Below, one piece after another: positions 32,094 through 40,625 of a stretch of DNA of 64,000 bases. A program made the translations under genes and the position numbers. The notes below the pieces were generated by a model. It was not told the origin of the DNA and made no database searches. It was given only the letters and a program-made list of their open reading frames with translations. How positions within the stretch are numbered: position 1 is the first letter of the stretch; the number at the start of each line of letters is the position of its first letter. Origin of the DNA: Kiritimatiellia bacterium (GTDB lineage: Bacteria > Verrucomicrobiota > Kiritimatiellia > RFP12 > UBA1067); contig JAFSTA010000047.1 of NCBI GenBank assembly GCA_017450695.1, positions 1 through 64,000 of the forward strand, read 5' to 3'.

Positions 32094-34768
32094 CGAATGG
32101 ACAGAAGAGTACCCCTTGCTTTCGTAGCCACGACTGCGTACCAGCCGAGATTCCAGTCGCCGCTGACCGGGGGTTGCGGAGTCGCGGTGGAAACGTAGAT
32201 GTCGCCATATCGTGCATGGCCGACATTGGTCCAAGATGTGCCGTCGTTCCGGTAAAGGATGACGGTTTCGCTTTCCTCGACCCGCGTGTCATCGAAACGG
32301 AAGGTCAGGAAAGCGGTGTCATACTCGACAGGGTTTGCCGGTTCCGCCTGCAACTTCTCCGAACAATGGCTGATCCGATAGATCGACAAGACTTTCGCCG
32401 AGCTTTCCCAGGGGCGGTTTCCGGGGATGTCGCTGCGGTCGGTGGCGTACAGTGCCGCATGCGTGTACTTGCCGCTGGCAAGTTCCGCCCCGTTTTTGGT
32501 GAGGTTGAGCCGGAAGCTGTTGATTAGTGTCGGAGACTTCTTCCACGGGTGTTCCCCGATGGAGATGCCTTCCGAAGAACGCGACTTTTCCTGGTAGTAG
32601 GGGAGGAAGAGCCGTCCCTTGTTCACAGCGTACCATCCGTTGGTTCCGCAGAGGTTTGAGTTCTTGTTCTCATAACCGACCGTGCGGATCATGCCGACAT
32701 TCAGGTCGCGTTCCTCACCCTCGCCGTCGGCGATGACCTGTCCCCACAGGTCGATGCGGATCGCGTTGCCGTTGTTCGGATTCATACGGTACAAGTTGCC
32801 CCAGCCGCGAATCTGCCCGATGCTGTTGGTGGAACCCACGAGAAGCGGGTAGTATCCGCCTGTTCCATCTTTGATCGAGAGGGTACCGCCTTTCATCCGG
32901 ATTGTTCCGCGCGATCCATCGGCGATTCCAACCGCGACATAGATTGTGTTCGAGAGTGTGCCGTTGCCATTGAGCTGCAACTCCGCCACGCTGTTGTTCG
33001 CGTTGGCGACCTGAACGGTGCGCACGTTCGAGATCACGCTCTCGTCGTTCAGCGTGAGAGTGGCTGTGGAGCTGGCGCCTTTTCCGATGCAAATCAGGTC
33101 GATGTTATTCAGATAGGACTGGTCGTTCAGGACCATCTCGGCAGAAGAGGAGTTCCCGTATCCAAGGTTGATAGGCGAGATTTGGGTGGGGCTGGCATGC
33201 TTGTTCAGGATGATTCTCCCGAAGGTGGAGGCGCCGCGCGCCGCGCTCAACTCGATCCATTTCGCGAAACTCGGTGTCTCGTCCAGCACCAGTGTGCCAG
33301 TACCGTTGAAACCGACATGAATCATGGTATTGTCCGTCTTGATTAGCGAACCGCCTTCGCAGAGGTGGAAGTAACCGAAGGCGTTCTCGTTGCGTCCGAT
33401 CGTCAACTTTCTCTTGACCGTCATGCTCCCCGCGCACTCCACGACCCCGGTTCCGCTCTCGCCGGGAAAGACATCGTAGGCAAGTATCGTCCCGTTGTTC
33501 GTGACGATTCCGCCCGGGCCCGTGGAAACGGTGCAGACGCGGAACTCGCCGTTCGTTGCGATCAGCGTCGCGGCTGGATCGATCGTAATCCGATTGAGCG
33601 CTTTTGACTTCCCGACGTTGAAGTTCCCGAACGTCTGCCAGTATCCCGCATGGAAATTGACGGTGCCGCGGGTTGACCCTCCGTCGCCGATCGCTGTGTT
33701 TCCGTAGTTCACCAGCGTGCCGCCATCGAACTCGAACAGGATATGGCGGCCGTCTCCCGCAGTCTGCCCGACCGAAAACGCCTTGGTCACGGCAGAGACG
33801 CCCTCGGAAAGGTGGAGCGGGTTGCTTTGCAGGACATCAGCCCACAGATAGGTGTTGTTGTTGGAAGTCGGAACCGCGAAGACCTGAGGATGCGCCCCGC
33901 TGTGCTCGACCCAGTTGCATGTCTCATCCCACTGCAGATTCTTCTTTTTTCCCTTGCGATAGGCGTATTCCAGATCTACCGAACCGCCCAGCCCGTTCGC
34001 GGCGGAGACCATCGTTTCGAGTGTGTCGGTCAGGATGAATTCGACACCCTTCTGGTAAAAGGAACGGATGGTCGTAGGGTCGTCAGAGCCGAAGTAGTTG
34101 ATCCGGATTCCCGCGTTCTTGAGCTTGGTGTAGATCGCGGTGTCGCAATCGGAAAGAAGCTGAATGAAGTCGCAGTTGTTGGTGATGGTGTCCGTCGCGT
34201 ACTGGTCGCTCTCCGCGTAAGTCCAGTTGTTTCCCGAAGCCGGACGGCTCATGTTGCAGGTGAGGACTGATGACACCGAGGCGCGCGCCAGGGCGATACC
34301 GGTGAGCGATGCCGCGATGAACGCTTGGTGCAGTCTCCCTTTCGCCTGGATTTTTGCCGCGACCTCGGCGCACACGTCGTTGGCGCAGTGCAAATTGATC
34401 CAGATGTTCGTCGGCAGACAGTCAATCGCTTCGTCGAGTGTCGGCACCTGAATGCCGTTCCCCGTGTCGAGCGCGCGGATTTGCGCGAAGGTGAGGTCGG
34501 CGACACGTCCCGTTCCGTCCGTGGTACGATCCACCGTCTCGTCATGCATGATGATGAGTTCTCCGGTCTGGCAACGCTTGATGTCCATCTCGATCATCGC
34601 TGCGCCAAGCGTCACTGCGTTGGTGAATGCGGGCACGGTGTTCTCCGGCATCGTCTGGTGTTCGCCGCGATGGGCGCCAATACCGATCGACGGCATTCCG
34701 CCACAGGCAGAGCGAACGAGACAACTGATCGCGAATAACAACCCGAAAACTTTCATTTTCTTCTCCAT
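32090..34768 (-). CDS. Secreted glycerophosphodiester phosphodiesterase fused to a long beta-repeat region
   Basis: The product has 892 residues. ATG 34768 has AAGGAG six bases upstream, followed by a signal peptide (to about residue 24). Residues about 28-265 are a GDPD domain: 'GAHRGEHQTMPENT', Glu60/Asp62 in 'EMDIKRCQTG', and 'MHDETVDRTTDGTG' (His33, Glu42, His75). It would split glycerophosphodiesters to glycerol-3-phosphate, or related phosphodiesters of teichoic-acid-like polymers. Residues about 300-890 are repeated strands rich in Asn, Gly, Ser and Thr, like an autotransporter passenger or beta-helix, ending in LLSIR. There is no membrane barrel. It is coupled to the GH5 gene. Confidence 0.83.
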   Translation of the reverse strand: MEKKMKVFGLLFAISCLVRSACGGMPSIGIGAHRGEHQTMPENTVPAFTNAVTLGAAMIEMDIKRCQTGELIIMHDETVDRTTDGTGRVADLTFAQIRALDTGNGIQVPTLDEAIDCLPTNIWINLHCANDVCAEVAAKIQAKGRLHQAFIAASLTGIALARASVSSVLTCNMSRPASGNNWTYAESDQYATDTITNNCDFIQLLSDCDTAIYTKLKNAGIRINYFGSDDPTTIRSFYQKGVEFILTDTLETMVSAANGLGGSVDLEYAYRKGKKKNLQWDETCNWVEHSGAHPQVFAVPTSNNNTYLWADVLQSNPLHLSEGVSAVTKAFSVGQTAGDGRHILFEFDGGTLVNYGNTAIGDGGSTRGTVNFHAGYWQTFGNFNVGKSKALNRITIDPAATLIATNGEFRVCTVSTGPGGIVTNNGTILAYDVFPGESGTGVVECAGSMTVKRKLTIGRNENAFGYFHLCEGGSLIKTDNTMIHVGFNGTGTLVLDETPSFAKWIELSAARGASTFGRIILNKHASPTQISPINLGYGNSSSAEMVLNDQSYLNNIDLICIGKGASSTATLTLNDESVISNVRTVQVANANNSVAELQLNGNGTLSNTIYVAVGIADGSRGTIRMKGGTLSIKDGTGGYYPLLVGSTNSIGQIRGWGNLYRMNPNNGNAIRIDLWGQVIADGEGEERDLNVGMIRTVGYENKNSNLCGTNGWYAVNKGRLFLPYYQEKSRSSEGISIGEHPWKKSPTLINSFRLNLTKNGAELASGKYTHAALYATDRSDIPGNRPWESSAKVLSIYRISHCSEKLQAEPANPVEYDTAFLTFRFDDTRVEESETVILYRNDGTSWTNVGHARYGDIYVSTATPQPPVSGDWNLGWYAVVATKARGTLLSIR

Positions 34769-34811
34769 GCCTTGCTCCTTATTCAATCGAACCGATACAA
34801 ACAATGAAATT

Positions 34812-34840
34812 ACTGTATCAAAAATGAAAGAAGGATACAA
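34812..34840 (-). promoter_or_regulatory. Promoter of the GDPD/GH5 operon
   Basis: TTGTAT (34835-34840), 17 nt, TACAGT (34812-34817) on the minus strand, about 45 nt before the start. Confidence 0.55.
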
Positions 34841-35199
34841 GCTTGGAAGAAGGAGTTGGTGGTTGTGTGGTTGGGTGGTTAGTCCGCCGCCTACGCTGGG
34901 CGCGGGAATGTGCATGATCGAAGTAAACGGGAGGGGCAACGTCCTCGTTGCCCAAATTGGGAGGGGCGCGCCCCGTCGCGACCGCAATGCCGAACACGTA
35001 AGCCTACTTGCCCAGGTAGTTAGGTGGTTGGGTAGTTAGCCAGCAGTCCGTATTTCGTGCGGGAATGGAAATGAGGGAATGTTTGTCGCGCGCGATGGCG
35101 CGGAGAAAGATGAGGGAAAACATGAGTCGAATAAGGGAAGCAACGCGCTTGTCGCTTGGCTGGAACCCCGTCGAATGTCGTAATTGATTGTTGCCGTAC
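34841..35199. repeat. Non-coding region with REP-like palindromes
   Basis: It holds GGTTGTGTGGTTGGGTGGTTAG-type octamer units, an AACGTCC/GGGCAAC inverted motif near 34938-34950 and a family-C palindrome (34973-34992). A weak ACGCGCTTGTCGC hairpin sits near 35141-35155. No gene is visible. Confidence 0.55.
34973..34992. repeat. REP-like palindrome, family C (degenerate)
   Basis: GGGGCGCG with CGCGACC, followed by GCAATG as in other copies. Confidence 0.65.
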
Positions 35200-36399
35200 C
35201 TACTGTTTACCGTTACGCTCTAGAAGGAGGGCGGTACGCGGCAAAAGTCTGCGGATATTCGCAAAGGTTGCCTCTCCGAATCGTTCGCGCGTGAACGGGA
35301 CGGGAATCGTGGTGACGGCGTCCGATCCGATGGTTCTTCCATACTTGAACTTGCGCGTGAGTTGTCCGTCTGGTGTGAGGCACTCTTGCGGAAGATTCGG
35401 ATTTGCCACCGACAGAAAGGCCATTGCCGATGCCTGCTTCTTCGCCGTCGATAGGCGTCCCGCGTCCCGTAGCAGACGGTGGCACTCTGCCGCCGTGTAG
35501 AACGCCGGATCCACAAAGCGGAAGTCGGCGGCGAGCGGTGCGCCTTGGGCGCGAAGTTCCGCAACTGTCCGGTTCAAAGCACCCAACACGAAGGGGTAAT
35601 GTGTGCATCCGAGAATCACGGCCTTGATCGGCACGGTGCTGCCTGACGCGCGGTGTTGCGTGACGAGCGCAACGAGGTTGGAGCTGGCGATTGTGTCTGC
35701 GGAGGGCAACCCAGCCTCCACTGCGTCGGCAAGTCCCGCACACCCTTGGTTGAGAATCGGGATATTACTTGTTACGCCGCGCACTTTCAATTCGGTACGG
35801 ATGGTACGGGCGTAAGCACCGGAGGCGATCGTGCCAGGCGTTGCCATCACGCCGATGGCAAACGGCGGGGAATCGGGAGTGGCGGAGATTTGATCGAGCG
35901 CGGCGCGAACACCTGCCTCGATGACCCCCACCACTTTGATGTCGCTGCCGATCGACGCCAGATAACGGCGCACATCGTCCAGCCCCCACGCCGTCGCCGT
36001 ATTGCAGGCGATGACGATGATTTTCACGCGTTGCTTGACGCCGCTCGGCTCTTGCTCTTCCACGCGTGTGTAGTAGTTGGTGGAGAGAAGGAACTTGGCA
36101 TCCTTGAGAATCAGCTCACGCAGGTAGTCGCTTTTGCCTTCCGCCGCATAGTCGCCGTAGGGCATATTGGCTTGGTCGCCGAGATAGACGAAACTCTCCC
36201 GCGCGAGATCGGGTACCCCATCCGGACCGTACAACCCGGTGGCGTTATTGACCTGATCCACATCCAGAAGTCGTTCAAGAACGGTCAGCCCGCCCAGACC
36301 GGAGTCAAACACACCGATCGGAGCCTCATCGGCTCTCACGGCGGCACCGTATGTCGCAGCGGCAGCCAACAGCGGTAATGAGATGCGTAATTTCTTCAT
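35200..36399 (-). CDS. Exported glutamate-racemase-family enzyme
   Basis: The product has 399 residues against about 265-285 for ordinary MurI. The racemase core is intact: 'IGVFDSGLGGLTVL' (from 28), 'GDQANMPYG', Cys132 in ACNTATA and Cys265 in GCTHYPF, the two catalytic Cys of the Asp/Glu racemase superfamily. Before the core is a signal peptide (MKKLRISLPLLAAAATYGAA), which cytosolic MurI lacks. Insertions at about 50-65 and 110-125 and a C-terminal tail (about 320-399) add length. ATG 36399 has GGAG eight bases upstream. It lies 100 nt after barstar in the same direction. It may act on D/L-glutamate or a related amino acid outside the cytoplasm; the true substrate is untested. Confidence 0.85.
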   Translation of the reverse strand: MKKLRISLPLLAAAATYGAAVRADEAPIGVFDSGLGGLTVLERLLDVDQVNNATGLYGPDGVPDLARESFVYLGDQANMPYGDYAAEGKSDYLRELILKDAKFLLSTNYYTRVEEQEPSGVKQRVKIIVIACNTATAWGLDDVRRYLASIGSDIKVVGVIEAGVRAALDQISATPDSPPFAIGVMATPGTIASGAYARTIRTELKVRGVTSNIPILNQGCAGLADAVEAGLPSADTIASSNLVALVTQHRASGSTVPIKAVILGCTHYPFVLGALNRTVAELRAQGAPLAADFRFVDPAFYTAAECHRLLRDAGRLSTAKKQASAMAFLSVANPNLPQECLTPDGQLTRKFKYGRTIGSDAVTTIPVPFTRERFGEATFANIRRLLPRTALLLERNGKQ

Positions 36400-36460
36400 T
36401 TGAACTTCTCCATCAGTGCAAGGTTGGGTGGTTCGGCAATCAATCGCAGTCGATCGCCTT

Positions 36461-36472
36461 CGATAGCTATCG
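36461..36472. promoter_or_regulatory. 12-bp perfect palindrome between barstar and racemase genes
   Basis: CGATAGCTATCG lies in the 100-nt gap, flanked by further GTCGAT/ATCGAC-like repeats. It could be an operator or part of an mRNA hairpin that reduces expression of the racemase. Confidence 0.35.
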
Positions 36473-36499
36473 ATGATTCTCGACCGCCTCTCTGGGGGG

Positions 36500-36766
36500 T
36501 TACCGGAACTCGATTTCGAGTCCGGGCGTCTGTGACACCGCGTCATCACAGACAAGCCGGAACATCTTGAAAGCGGCGGAGGTATGCAGGAAGATGATCT
36601 TCCAGTTCGTACCGTATTCTGTCAGCATGTCGTGCAAGGCATCTAGATTGCATCCATATCCATCGGGGAAGGGGAGTGCGGCCGCCAGTGTTTCCTGCAG
36701 CGCGGCATAGCTCTTGACGCCATGCAGATCGATTGTGAATACCCTTTTTTCCATGGTTGGACTCAT
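36500..36766 (-). CDS. Barstar-family ribonuclease inhibitor
   Basis: The product has 88 residues, the size of barstar. 'YGCNLDALHDMLTEY' matches the barstar helix 'YGENLDALWDCLTGW'; Asp42 and Asp46 correspond to barstar Asp35 and Asp39, which fill the barnase active site. 'FTIDLHGVKSYAALQETLAAAL' matches the first strand and helix. It has no signal peptide, as expected of a cytosolic protector. The start is inside the end of the barnase gene (ATGA at 36763-36766) with GAGGAGG just upstream, so translation is coupled. Confidence 0.93.
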   Translation of the reverse strand: MSPTMEKRVFTIDLHGVKSYAALQETLAAALPFPDGYGCNLDALHDMLTEYGTNWKIIFLHTSAAFKMFRLVCDDAVSQTPGLEIEFR

Positions 36767-37224
36767 TTGACCTCCTCGAATGAACGGTAGTGGTTTTCTG
36801 TGTAATAGACCTTTCGCGCCGATGAATAGACGATGCGCTTCGTCCCGCGCGGCTTGCCTCTGGTGTCGATATCGCATTCCCGGTACTGTCCCGGCGGCAG
36901 CTTCCGTTCATAGTTGCCGTAACGGTCTCCTCCGATCGATTTGCCGGGGGCATACGGTTCGAGCGGACCTCCCTGCCACCCTAGGCTACGGGCCTGCGAC
37001 TTGGTGATAAAGTTTTTGGGGAGACAGCCGAACTGCTTGATGAACTGCGCAACTTCCTGCTTTCCGGTGTATTCTCCCTCACGGACCACATGTACCGTTA
37101 CGGCAGGACGAGCCGGGGTGCGCTGCTGTTGACGGTCTGGAGGCGTACCTGGCGCAGAAGCGGCTGTCCACGCCATACAGACGGAGAACAGGAACGGCAA
37201 AATCAGATTCTTCAGTTTCTTCAT
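36763..37224 (-). CDS. Secreted barnase-family ribonuclease
   Basis: The product has 153 residues. Residues 1-24 form a signal peptide and about 25-52 a Pro/Gln-rich linker. Residues 55-153 match barnase over its whole length: 'LPKNFITKSQARSLGW' (Lys75 equals barnase Lys27), 'APGKSIGGDRYGNYERKLP', 'YRECDID' (Glu116, general base), 'RIVYSS' (Arg130) and 'TENHYRSF' (His145, general acid). All catalytic residues are kept, so it should cleave single-stranded RNA after guanine. Cys67 and Cys117 could form a disulfide next to the active site, which barnase lacks. ATG 37224 is preferred because AGGAG lies just upstream. The inhibitor follows with a 4-base overlap. Confidence 0.95.
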   Translation of the reverse strand: MKKLKNLILPFLFSVCMAWTAASAPGTPPDRQQQRTPARPAVTVHVVREGEYTGKQEVAQFIKQFGCLPKNFITKSQARSLGWQGGPLEPYAPGKSIGGDRYGNYERKLPPGQYRECDIDTRGKPRGTKRIVYSSARKVYYTENHYRSFEEVK

Positions 37225-37273
37225 CTCTTCTCTCCTCATTTTACTTTAACAGGTGTGTGTCGCGCGTCTTGCG

Positions 37274-37293
37274 GTGCGGCAGATATGCCGCAC
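37274..37293. repeat. GTGCGGCA/TGCCGCAC hairpin
   Basis: A perfect 8-bp stem between the alkaline phosphatase stop and the barnase start. It may lower read-through from the phosphatase gene or be a repeat. Confidence 0.5.
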
Positions 37294-37324
37294 AATCGAC
37301 CTCGCCGCAGCACCCCGCTCTCCG

Positions 37325-39100
37325 TTACTGAGCCAACTCAAGCCCGAGGCATTCGGCGAAGATTCGCGGGATGTCGGTGTTGTCAATCCGTCCCTCGAAC
37401 CTTTCTGCGCCGCGCCCGAACGCATGGGTCGTAACCGGTGACGAGGTATGGCTGGTGGCTTCGAAGAAGGGCGTGACCTTTCCCGTAGCCGGACTGCGGA
37501 TCGCACGGACTCCGCCCGTATCGTGATCGGCTGTGACCAACACCAGCGTGTCGCCGTCGTGGGCCAGTGAATACGAGATGGCCGCCCACGCCGCCCAGTC
37601 CGCCTTGACGGTTCCGTAAATGCTCTTTTCTGGACTGTTGGCGTGGTTCCCGTGGTCAGGGTCACAACTCTCGAACATCAGGAAGAATCCCTTCTGGTTT
37701 TGCGAGAGCCGCTCGATCGCCGTGGTCGCGAGCGGGGCATAGCAACCTTCCGCCGCCATCGACTGATCTTTCATCAATCCAATCACGCGCTTGTCTTTCG
37801 GTGCTTGTAAGAAAGCGTCCACATCCTCGACCAGCGTGAACCCGCGGGCCAACATGCCGGAGAGAAGTTCCTTCCCGTCCTTCCGCCAGCCGCCCTGTTC
37901 CTTCGGCAAGAGCCAGTTCTTGCTTGCGTAGCCCAACAGGATTTCGAAGTCGCTTTGCGAGGCATCCAGCATGATTTTCGCCGTGTCGCCGCGCGTCGCG
38001 GCATGGGCATAGAAAACGGCGGGCGTCGCGCCGAACAGCGGATCGTCGGTCATGATTCCGACGGAGAGTCCCGCCTTATGCGCAATCGTGGCGATCGAGT
38101 CCAGCGGTTTCTTCTCCAGATCGAGCGCGATGGCAGTGTTGTAGGTCTTGTGGCCGGTTGCGAAGGCCGTTCCTGACGCGGCGGAGTCGGTTACGTCCGC
38201 TGTTGCTGAAAAGGTCGTGCAGTATCCTGAAAAGGGCATCTGGTTAATCACGAGACCATCCGACTTTTGGTCCTTCCTGAGGTAAAGGTCCGCGAGATCG
38301 AGCGCACCCTGTCCCATCCCGTCGCCCAGCACAAGGATCACGTTTTTGGGACGTGAGCCAGCCGGATAGACGGGGAGCGGCTGGTTGAACTTCGGAGGCG
38401 CATCGAACTTGCGTTCGAGTGTCAAATCGGGCAGGATTGGACGCAGGGTTCGTTTGTCTCCGATGGTCATGCCGGCGACGATCCATGTTCCCGCGCCCTC
38501 TTCCAACGAGACAGAGGCAACTTCCTGCCCCTGCTCGATCGGAATCCCGGTGAGGAAGAGCGAAACCTGCGAAACCTTGTTGTAGATCGTCCAGGATCGC
38601 ACGGCATTGCGATAACTCTTGGGAGAGGTCCAGTCGCCGACATCGCGCCCCAGCCGAACGTGTTTCTGCAGAGTCTTTCCGCTCTTGTACGTGAGGACAA
38701 CCGTGCCGATGATCGGATTTTTGTCCTTCTCGGTTGCGGACACCATCGTCACCCCGTGGAAGAGGTAGAGGAAATCACCCCGTTCGGGGTGCGCCAGAGA
38801 GACCGTTGCCTTCCGTCCTAGGTACGGACGCTTCGGACCGCCGAGTACGATACAGGCTTTCTCGTCCGTTGAATGCGAGCTGCCCAGTTTGAACGGGATT
38901 CCGTTGATCGTCTGCAGCCCGGACGGCAACAGGTGCAAATCGTTCGGTCCTTGGTCGATAAAGCCGCCTTTTTGATCCTCAGCCACCTCATCCATCAATG
39001 AGGCGTTCGCACCGTCCCCTAGCGGAACCGGCACAAAAGCAGCTTCCGAAACCACTGCGGCGAACAAACCCGCGACCATCCATCCCAACACTCTTCTCAT
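37325..39100 (-). CDS. Secreted alkaline phosphatase with N-terminal beta domain
   Basis: The product has 591 residues with signal peptide 1-20. Residues about 25-230 form a beta-sandwich-like region ('LHLLPSGLQTINGIPFKLG', common in carbohydrate-binding NPCBM-like domains). The PhoA-type phosphatase covers about 250-585: 'NVILVLGDGMG' (Asp260), 'VTDSAASGTAFATG' (nucleophile Ser306), 'ESCDPDHGNHAN' and 'TADHDTGG' are the metal and nucleophile blocks. It releases phosphate from phosphomonoesters. The barnase gene starts 100 nt downstream on the same strand, so RNA fragments could be joint substrates; this is inference. Confidence 0.92.
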   Translation of the reverse strand: MRRVLGWMVAGLFAAVVSEAAFVPVPLGDGANASLMDEVAEDQKGGFIDQGPNDLHLLPSGLQTINGIPFKLGSSHSTDEKACIVLGGPKRPYLGRKATVSLAHPERGDFLYLFHGVTMVSATEKDKNPIIGTVVLTYKSGKTLQKHVRLGRDVGDWTSPKSYRNAVRSWTIYNKVSQVSLFLTGIPIEQGQEVASVSLEEGAGTWIVAGMTIGDKRTLRPILPDLTLERKFDAPPKFNQPLPVYPAGSRPKNVILVLGDGMGQGALDLADLYLRKDQKSDGLVINQMPFSGYCTTFSATADVTDSAASGTAFATGHKTYNTAIALDLEKKPLDSIATIAHKAGLSVGIMTDDPLFGATPAVFYAHAATRGDTAKIMLDASQSDFEILLGYASKNWLLPKEQGGWRKDGKELLSGMLARGFTLVEDVDAFLQAPKDKRVIGLMKDQSMAAEGCYAPLATTAIERLSQNQKGFFLMFESCDPDHGNHANSPEKSIYGTVKADWAAWAAISYSLAHDGDTLVLVTADHDTGGVRAIRSPATGKVTPFFEATSHTSSPVTTHAFGRGAERFEGRIDNTDIPRIFAECLGLELAQ

Positions 39101-39145
39101 TCCTCATTTCCTCTTCTTTTTTTGACAACGTAAAAGACAGAGACC

Positions 39146-39174
39146 AGTATCGCATTTTTTTCCCGGTAACTCAA
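39146..39174 (-). promoter_or_regulatory. Promoter of the alkaline phosphatase gene
   Basis: TTGAGT (39169-39174), 17 nt, GATACT (39146-39151) preceded by TGC on the minus strand. Confidence 0.65.
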
Positions 39175-39246
39175 GAACAGTTTCAATCGCCGCTTCGCGG
39201 CTTTCAATTTCAAGGTCGTAGGCCGATTTCAAGTGAGCGTAGCGGA

Positions 39247-39270
39247 CATTTAACCATTTAACCATTTCAA
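39247..39270. repeat. Octamer array CATTTAAC
   Basis: CATTTAAC, CATTTAAC, CATTTCAA are contiguous. They are complementary to the AAATGGTT array at 52756-52787. Confidence 0.75.
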
Positions 39271-39296
39271 GTCCGAAGGACGATTACCCAAAATGC

Positions 39297-39325
39297 TGGT
39301 GGCAGACTGTCAAATTTGCTATACT
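39297..39325 (+). promoter_or_regulatory. Extended -10 promoter of the TIM-barrel gene at 39357
   Basis: TATACT (39320-39325) preceded by TGC; the -35 position (TGGTGG) is poor, so the TG motif probably matters. Confidence 0.55.
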
Positions 39326-39356
39326 GGTCGGCAAAGAAAGGAAAGGAGTTTTCGAA

Positions 39357-40625
39357 ATGGCAGTTGCGAAAACGCTGCGCGTTGCGGCGATGGTTCAGGC
39401 ATTTGTCTGTACGACGGTATTGGCTGCGGAGAAAACCATCCCCATCTTGGGATGGCATGGTATTCAACCAGATCAGGTTTCGGCGGCACGTTATGCGGAG
39501 GCTCGTGATATGGGGATGACGATCCTTATGCAGTGGGCTCCGAATGTCGAGACCGCCCGGAAATACTTGGACCTGGCGCAGGGACAGGGATTGAAGCTCA
39601 TGATCCACATGGGCGATCTCTACGAAGAGGGGAAATGCGAGGCGGTCGCGCGTGCGCTCAAGGATCATCCCGCGCTTGCGATGTACCATATTGTCGATGA
39701 GCCGTTGATTCCCGCCTTCGATAAGATCGGCCGCGTTGTCCGCAAAATGAACGCCGCCGATCCTGTGCATGAGCCGTATGTGAACCTGATCAACTGCGTG
39801 GGGCGCAATCCGAGCCAGTGGTACGGAGGGACGGATCGTTATCCGGAATACGTCAAGACCTTCCTTGACAAGGTTCCCGTGAAGTCAGTCAGTTTCGACA
39901 AGTATCCTGTCATTGCGCGTGAATTCTTTCCAAAAGATGCGCCGCTGCGTACCTGTGAAGCCGGGTACTGCGTGAAAACCAACTGGTACGAAACGCTGGA
40001 ACCCTGTTACCGCGAGGCGAAAGCGAGAAAGATTCCCATGTATGCGTTTGCCCAATCCTGCGCCTACCGTTGTCAGGATCGTTGGGATTTTGCGGAACCG
40101 CAGGTCGCCCACATGCTGCTTCAGCAGAATGTGAACCTCGCGTACGGGGCGCAGCTGTTGCAGTACTACGTCTATTGGCAAACCAGCAGCCACGAGTCCA
40201 TGCCGTTCTCCGTCCAGAAGCCGTATCTTCGCACTTCGGTCTTCGACCGTGTGCGTGAAGTGAACCGTCGCATCCAGGCGCGTGCCTTTGTTTTCGAGGG
40301 ATGCGATGTGAAGTGCGTGCGGCACACGGGAAAGGAAATCCCGACTGCTACGACGCGCCTTACAGTAACAGACCTGCCGCCGTTCGTCACATCGTTGGAA
40401 ACGCCGGACGGCGGGGCGGTGGTTTCACGCCTTGCCAATGCCGGTACGGAGTACATCGCGATTGTAAACCGCAGCCCGGAGAAGGAACTGACGCTGAAGA
40501 TCGGTTTCACGGCGGGCGTAAAGCGCATACGCGATGACGGTACCGTTGTTGATGCGGCTCTCTACACGGACGAGTACTGGCTTGAACCGGGATCAATGGA
40601 GATCTTTGCGGCACCAGTCCAATGA
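39357..40625 (+). CDS. Secreted TIM-barrel glycoside-hydrolase-like protein
   Basis: The product has 422 residues with a signal peptide (1-22, ending LAA). AAGGAG lies eight bases upstream. 'PILGWHGIQPDQVSAARYAEARDMGM', 'LKLMIHMGDLYEEGK' and 'DHPALAMYHIVDEPL' form the first half of a barrel, with Glu in VDEP the acid/base candidate. 'QSCAYRCQDRWDFAEPQVAHML' and 'LQYYVYWQT' follow. The last 80 residues are a small beta domain. It is paralogous to the 19756-21120 gene but only distantly. The substrate is not known. Confidence 0.72.
   Translation: MAVAKTLRVAAMVQAFVCTTVLAAEKTIPILGWHGIQPDQVSAARYAEARDMGMTILMQWAPNVETARKYLDLAQGQGLKLMIHMGDLYEEGKCEAVARALKDHPALAMYHIVDEPLIPAFDKIGRVVRKMNAADPVHEPYVNLINCVGRNPSQWYGGTDRYPEYVKTFLDKVPVKSVSFDKYPVIAREFFPKDAPLRTCEAGYCVKTNWYETLEPCYREAKARKIPMYAFAQSCAYRCQDRWDFAEPQVAHMLLQQNVNLAYGAQLLQYYVYWQTSSHESMPFSVQKPYLRTSVFDRVREVNRRIQARAFVFEGCDVKCVRHTGKEIPTATTRLTVTDLPPFVTSLETPDGGAVVSRLANAGTEYIAIVNRSPEKELTLKIGFTAGVKRIRDDGTVVDAALYTDEYWLEPGSMEIFAAPVQ

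Noticed and set aside
32090-34768. Classical type V autotransporter
   Set aside because: The repeat region is passenger-like, but there is no C-terminal beta-barrel or terminal aromatic residue.
35200-36399. Ordinary cytosolic murI
   Set aside because: A ribosome site and signal peptide precede the racemase core, and the protein is too long; the gene symbol is therefore not applied.
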